NCBI GenBank assembly: GCA_013350335.1
Contig: CM023535.1
Location: 32,272,991-32,336,990, forward strand
Length of the DNA stretch: 64,000 nucleotides
DNA from: Chimonanthus salicifolius
Lineage: Eukaryota; Streptophyta; Magnoliopsida; Laurales; Calycanthaceae
Reading direction: 5' to 3'
The position numbers were made by a program, and so were the translations under genes. The notes beneath the pieces were generated by a model, which saw only the letters and a list, made by a program, of their open reading frames with translations, did not search any database and was not told the origin of the DNA. Each line of letters starts with the position of its first letter. Within the stretch, counting starts at the first letter, position 1. Below are positions 61,053 through 64,000 of this stretch, in pieces.

Positions 61053-64000
61053 TTTTTTAAGCAGTGATAAAAGAAATTCATTAAAAGAAAAGAAAGAAAG
61101 GAGTACAAGAAAGGATAGGAGGTCTAAAAGAGAGACCAAAAGAAAAAACAGGAAAACACAGAAGGGAGAAACTAAAAATACTACAAAGAAATCAAGTGAG
61201 AACGACGCCTCCCAAAGGTTGTCTATTTCCAATTTAGTGAAATAGTTCGCCACGTCATTAGCTGAACGCTCAACTTTTGAAAAAAGATATGTCCAGATCA
61301 ATCGTTAATTCTCTCATCTCTCTTACCACATTGGTCAGTCTCCAAGAAGGGTGCCTTAATCTCATAGCCCACTTGAATGCGTTTGCCAAATCCCCTTCGA
61401 TAGTTAGATTGCCATGACCAAGATCCTTCTTGATGACAAGAGTTTTCCTAATGCTAAGAATTTCTACTTCATTCGAGTCCATAATACCCACCAATTTGTT
61501 AAACATTATAGATGTCTCATCCAAATGATTTCTAAGCACTACATCTATCCCTGCTGGACCCGGATTCCCTCTTGATGTTCCATCTATGTTGAACTTCCAA
61601 TTGTCCAGTTGAGGAGGTTCCCACTTCTCTGCCTTCTTTACTTTCCAACTCTGAGTCCTCATGCATCCCTCACACGATAATATAAGATCATTCGTTTTGA
61701 GTCTTTTAAAATTAGGGTCTGCTAACAACCATACAAACCATCTCCATTTAGCTTTTTGAAAGAGATTATTATCAGAAGATAATATGGCTTCAAAAAGTCT
61801 AGCATTTCTTTCTTTCCACAGAGTCCAAAGAATCACAGACGGGAGCGTTTGCCAGCAACGTTTAAGTCTATGATTCATCCTTAATAGATTCCAAGCACCC
61901 AACACTTGAACACAAGAATTTGCAAAAACCCAAGGGATACCCAGGAAATTCATATATTTCAACCATTGCCCATTCGCCACTTCACAATTAATAAAGAGGT
62001 GATTAACATCCTCCAATGCAGATTCACATAAAATACAATCGAGATCATCCTCGACCCTAAGCAAGCCTCTTATTCTCAGTTCAGTCCTCGTCATAATCTT
62101 CTCCTTAAGAATGCACCAAACAAAAATTTGGACCCTTGATGGAGGTGCACTCTCCCAAATTGATTTGAATACCTTTTCTTCATTGGAGAGTTCACTTTGA
62201 GCCAAATGTACAATTGCTCTAACTGAAAACATTCCAGAGGCGTAACCAGACCAGATCATTTCGTCAGATTCGAACGGAAGGAAAGGAAAATCGACCAACT
62301 GATTTAAGATATCAACACGGAAATCTTCTTCAAAAGATCTTAATTCTCTTCAGAAGTCTAGATTCCAAGAAAAACAACCATTATCCCACTTAATAAAATC
62401 TTGAACCAAGGTGTCAGCATTCCTCGAGATTCTAAATAGTCTTGGAAAAGTTCTCTAAGAGGCCTCTCTCCTAACTGTAGGTCGTTCCAAAAAAGTTCTG
62501 TCACCTTTTTCAACTAAGAATCTAATGTTTCCTCTGAACAATCTACCAACCAAACCTGATCTGGAGCCTAATTTCCACCAAGCTTTGACGACTGAGGAAC
62601 CAAAAAGTTCTACTTTTTCATTCAGGAACCATCTACCAATACCCTCGACTCCATATCTAGCCGATAAGACTTTGACCCAAAGAGCGTCCTTCTCTTTTCC
62701 AAACCTCTAAGTCCATTTACATAACAATGTTTGATTTTTAAGATATAAAGGCACTAGGCTCAATCCACCTTTAATTTTGGGTTTCACAATTTCAGACCAT
62801 GCCAGAAGATGTACCTTCCTCTTTGACTCCTTATCTCCCCATAAAAACTTCCACTCAATGCCCTTAGGGAGCTGGAAAAGGGAAATGTAGTAAGTTGGCA
62901 AATTAAGGAGAACTGCCTTAATGAGAGTAATCCTGCCACCTAACGGTAGGAATTTCCTGCCCCAACTCGTTATCCTTCTTTCCACTCTTTCGTCAACTGG
63001 GGTCCAAAACCTTTTTAATCTGGGATTCCCACCAACCGGAAAACCAAGGTAGATGGAGGGAAGTTTACCAAAACCATAGCCGATGTTTTTTGCAGACTCC
63101 TTTAGACTATCATCCTCCAGACCTATACCAATAAGAGAACTTTCCCTTAAATTTATCCTGAGGCCTGAAATCAGTTCGAAGCATCTGAGAATAGCTTTGT
63201 ACCCCAAAAGTTCCTGTCTAGTGGGATCACAAAAGAATAATGTATCATCAGCAAATTGTAAATGGGTGATTGTTGGCCCGTTGGATTCCACATCAAAACC
63301 TCTAACAATGCTCAGGTCCCTAGCTTTTTCCACAAGCTTGTTCAAACTTTCTCCCACCAATGTAAAAATAAAGGGGGACAAAGGGTCACCCTGTCTCAGA
63401 CCTCTTGTCGCATGAATAGGAGTAGTTGGTGAACCATTTACTAGAGAGTAAGATGTGTCTTCAATGTAAGCTTTCATCCATTTATACCAAACCACTCGAA
63501 AACCCATCATCTTGAACAGATAAGCCACAAAGGACCAATCAACAAAATCATAAGCCTTTTCAGGATCAATTTTAAAAAGTATGCCTGGAGTTTTGTCTTT
63601 CTGCCGCATATGGACCAGTTCATTGGCAATAAGTATCCCATCAGGAATCTGTCTATCTTCCACAAAGGCACCCTGGGTTTCTCCAATAATTTTTGGCAAG
63701 ACTTTTTTTAATCTTTCTGCTAACACTTTTGCTAAAAGCTTGTAAACACTTTTCAAAAGGCTAATCGGTCGAAAGTGGGATAAGCAATCTGGACTTTTTT
63801 TTGGGAATGAGGGTAATGAAAGAATTCTTCAGGTTTTTATTAATGAATCGTTAATGAAAAAACTCCCTAAAGAACCTGATAATGTCTGAACTTACAATCT
63901 CCCAACTGGCTTTAATGAAAGAGAAGTTAAAACCATATGGACTTGGTGCTTTGCCCCTTGCTAAACCATCCAAACCTTCTTAATCTCCCCCAAAGAAAAC
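61053..64000 (-). mobile_element. L1-type LINE, 3' end at 61053, 5' part off the right edge
   Basis: On the minus strand RT, a zinc-binding region and RNase H are followed by a short 3' UTR and an A7 tail (T7 at about 61051-61057). This domain order, with a C-terminal RNase H, fits plant L1-type LINEs. The element is 5'-truncated only by the window border. It lies tail-to-tail with the EF-hand gene, about 310 bp from its stop codon. Confidence 0.9.
61190..64000 (-). pseudogene. LINE ORF2: reverse transcriptase, zf-RVT, RNase H; few lesions
   Basis: RT motifs are FKIDPEKAYDFVDWSFV, GLRQGDPLSPFIF and the catalytic LQFADDTLFF (63400-63250). The zinc-binding region has CILCESALEDVNHLFINC (about 62040-61985). 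RNase H has NIDGTSRGNPGPAG with its Asp, NEVEIL with its Glu and IEGDLANAFKW with its Asp. The same frame runs from 63756 to 61270 and is broken only by TAG at 62707-62709, TAG at 62455-62457 and TGA at 62350-62352. Frameshifts lie in an 8-base homopolymer (63795-63802), upstream near 63900, and in a 6-base run (61280-61285) before the RNase H end (VERSANDVANYF). Confidence 0.9.

Overview
The window reads as angiosperm nuclear DNA from a transposon-rich genome. The support is a spliced plant penta-EF-hand calcium-binding gene of the CML48/49/50 type, plant Ty3/gypsy and Ty1/copia retrotransposons with tRNA-iMet-type primer-binding sites, a plant L1-type LINE with a C-terminal RNase H, and a TRIM element. 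The species cannot be named from what is visible.

Positions 1-18504 are one minus-strand Ty3/gypsy retrotransposon whose 3' part lies off the left edge. Reading right to left it has a 5' LTR (18504 to 4572), a primer-binding site (4558-4569), a leader, gag, protease, reverse transcriptase/RNase H and integrase, all broken by stops and frameshifts. The 5' LTR was later invaded by two solo LTRs of the plus-strand TGTAAC...GTTACA type: 5543-12920, which itself carries a third at 6840-10443, and 14333-17538. Each has a perfect 5-bp target-site duplication. With these removed the LTR is about 3.34 kb, like its relatives.

Positions 18505-31123 hold unassigned AT-rich DNA, an internally deleted copia element (20397-23458) and a second nest, a solo LTR at 24120-30724 with another inside it at 24559-27719. 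A minus-strand copia element follows (about 30870-40590). Its 3' LTR is split by a solo LTR of a different family (31124-34341), and its interior has gag remnants plus about 2.6 kb of non-coding spacer with no pol. A related plus-strand copia copy (from 42814) has the same gag and the same spacer start, so the family looks non-autonomous. Rearranged copia LTR pieces continue to 48921.

Positions 48922-51681 are AT-rich intergenic DNA with a 52-bp minisatellite and a complete 489-bp TRIM (50154-50642). The only host protein-coding gene is at 51682-60740: five exons encoding 274 residues with a Pro/Tyr/Gly-rich N-terminus and a penta-EF-hand domain. Its 4.7-kb first intron contains a PIF/Harbinger-like non-autonomous transposon (53181-54646), a tRNA-Trp-like relic and a local duplication. 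The LINE (61053 to the right edge, minus strand) lies tail-to-tail with the gene.

The most unusual pattern is that several distinct LTR types here each carry an array of their own short dyad-symmetric (hairpin-capable) motif. In addition, the TRIM has the same 20-bp 3' terminus as solo LTR 5543-12920, which points to a possible mobilising partner.
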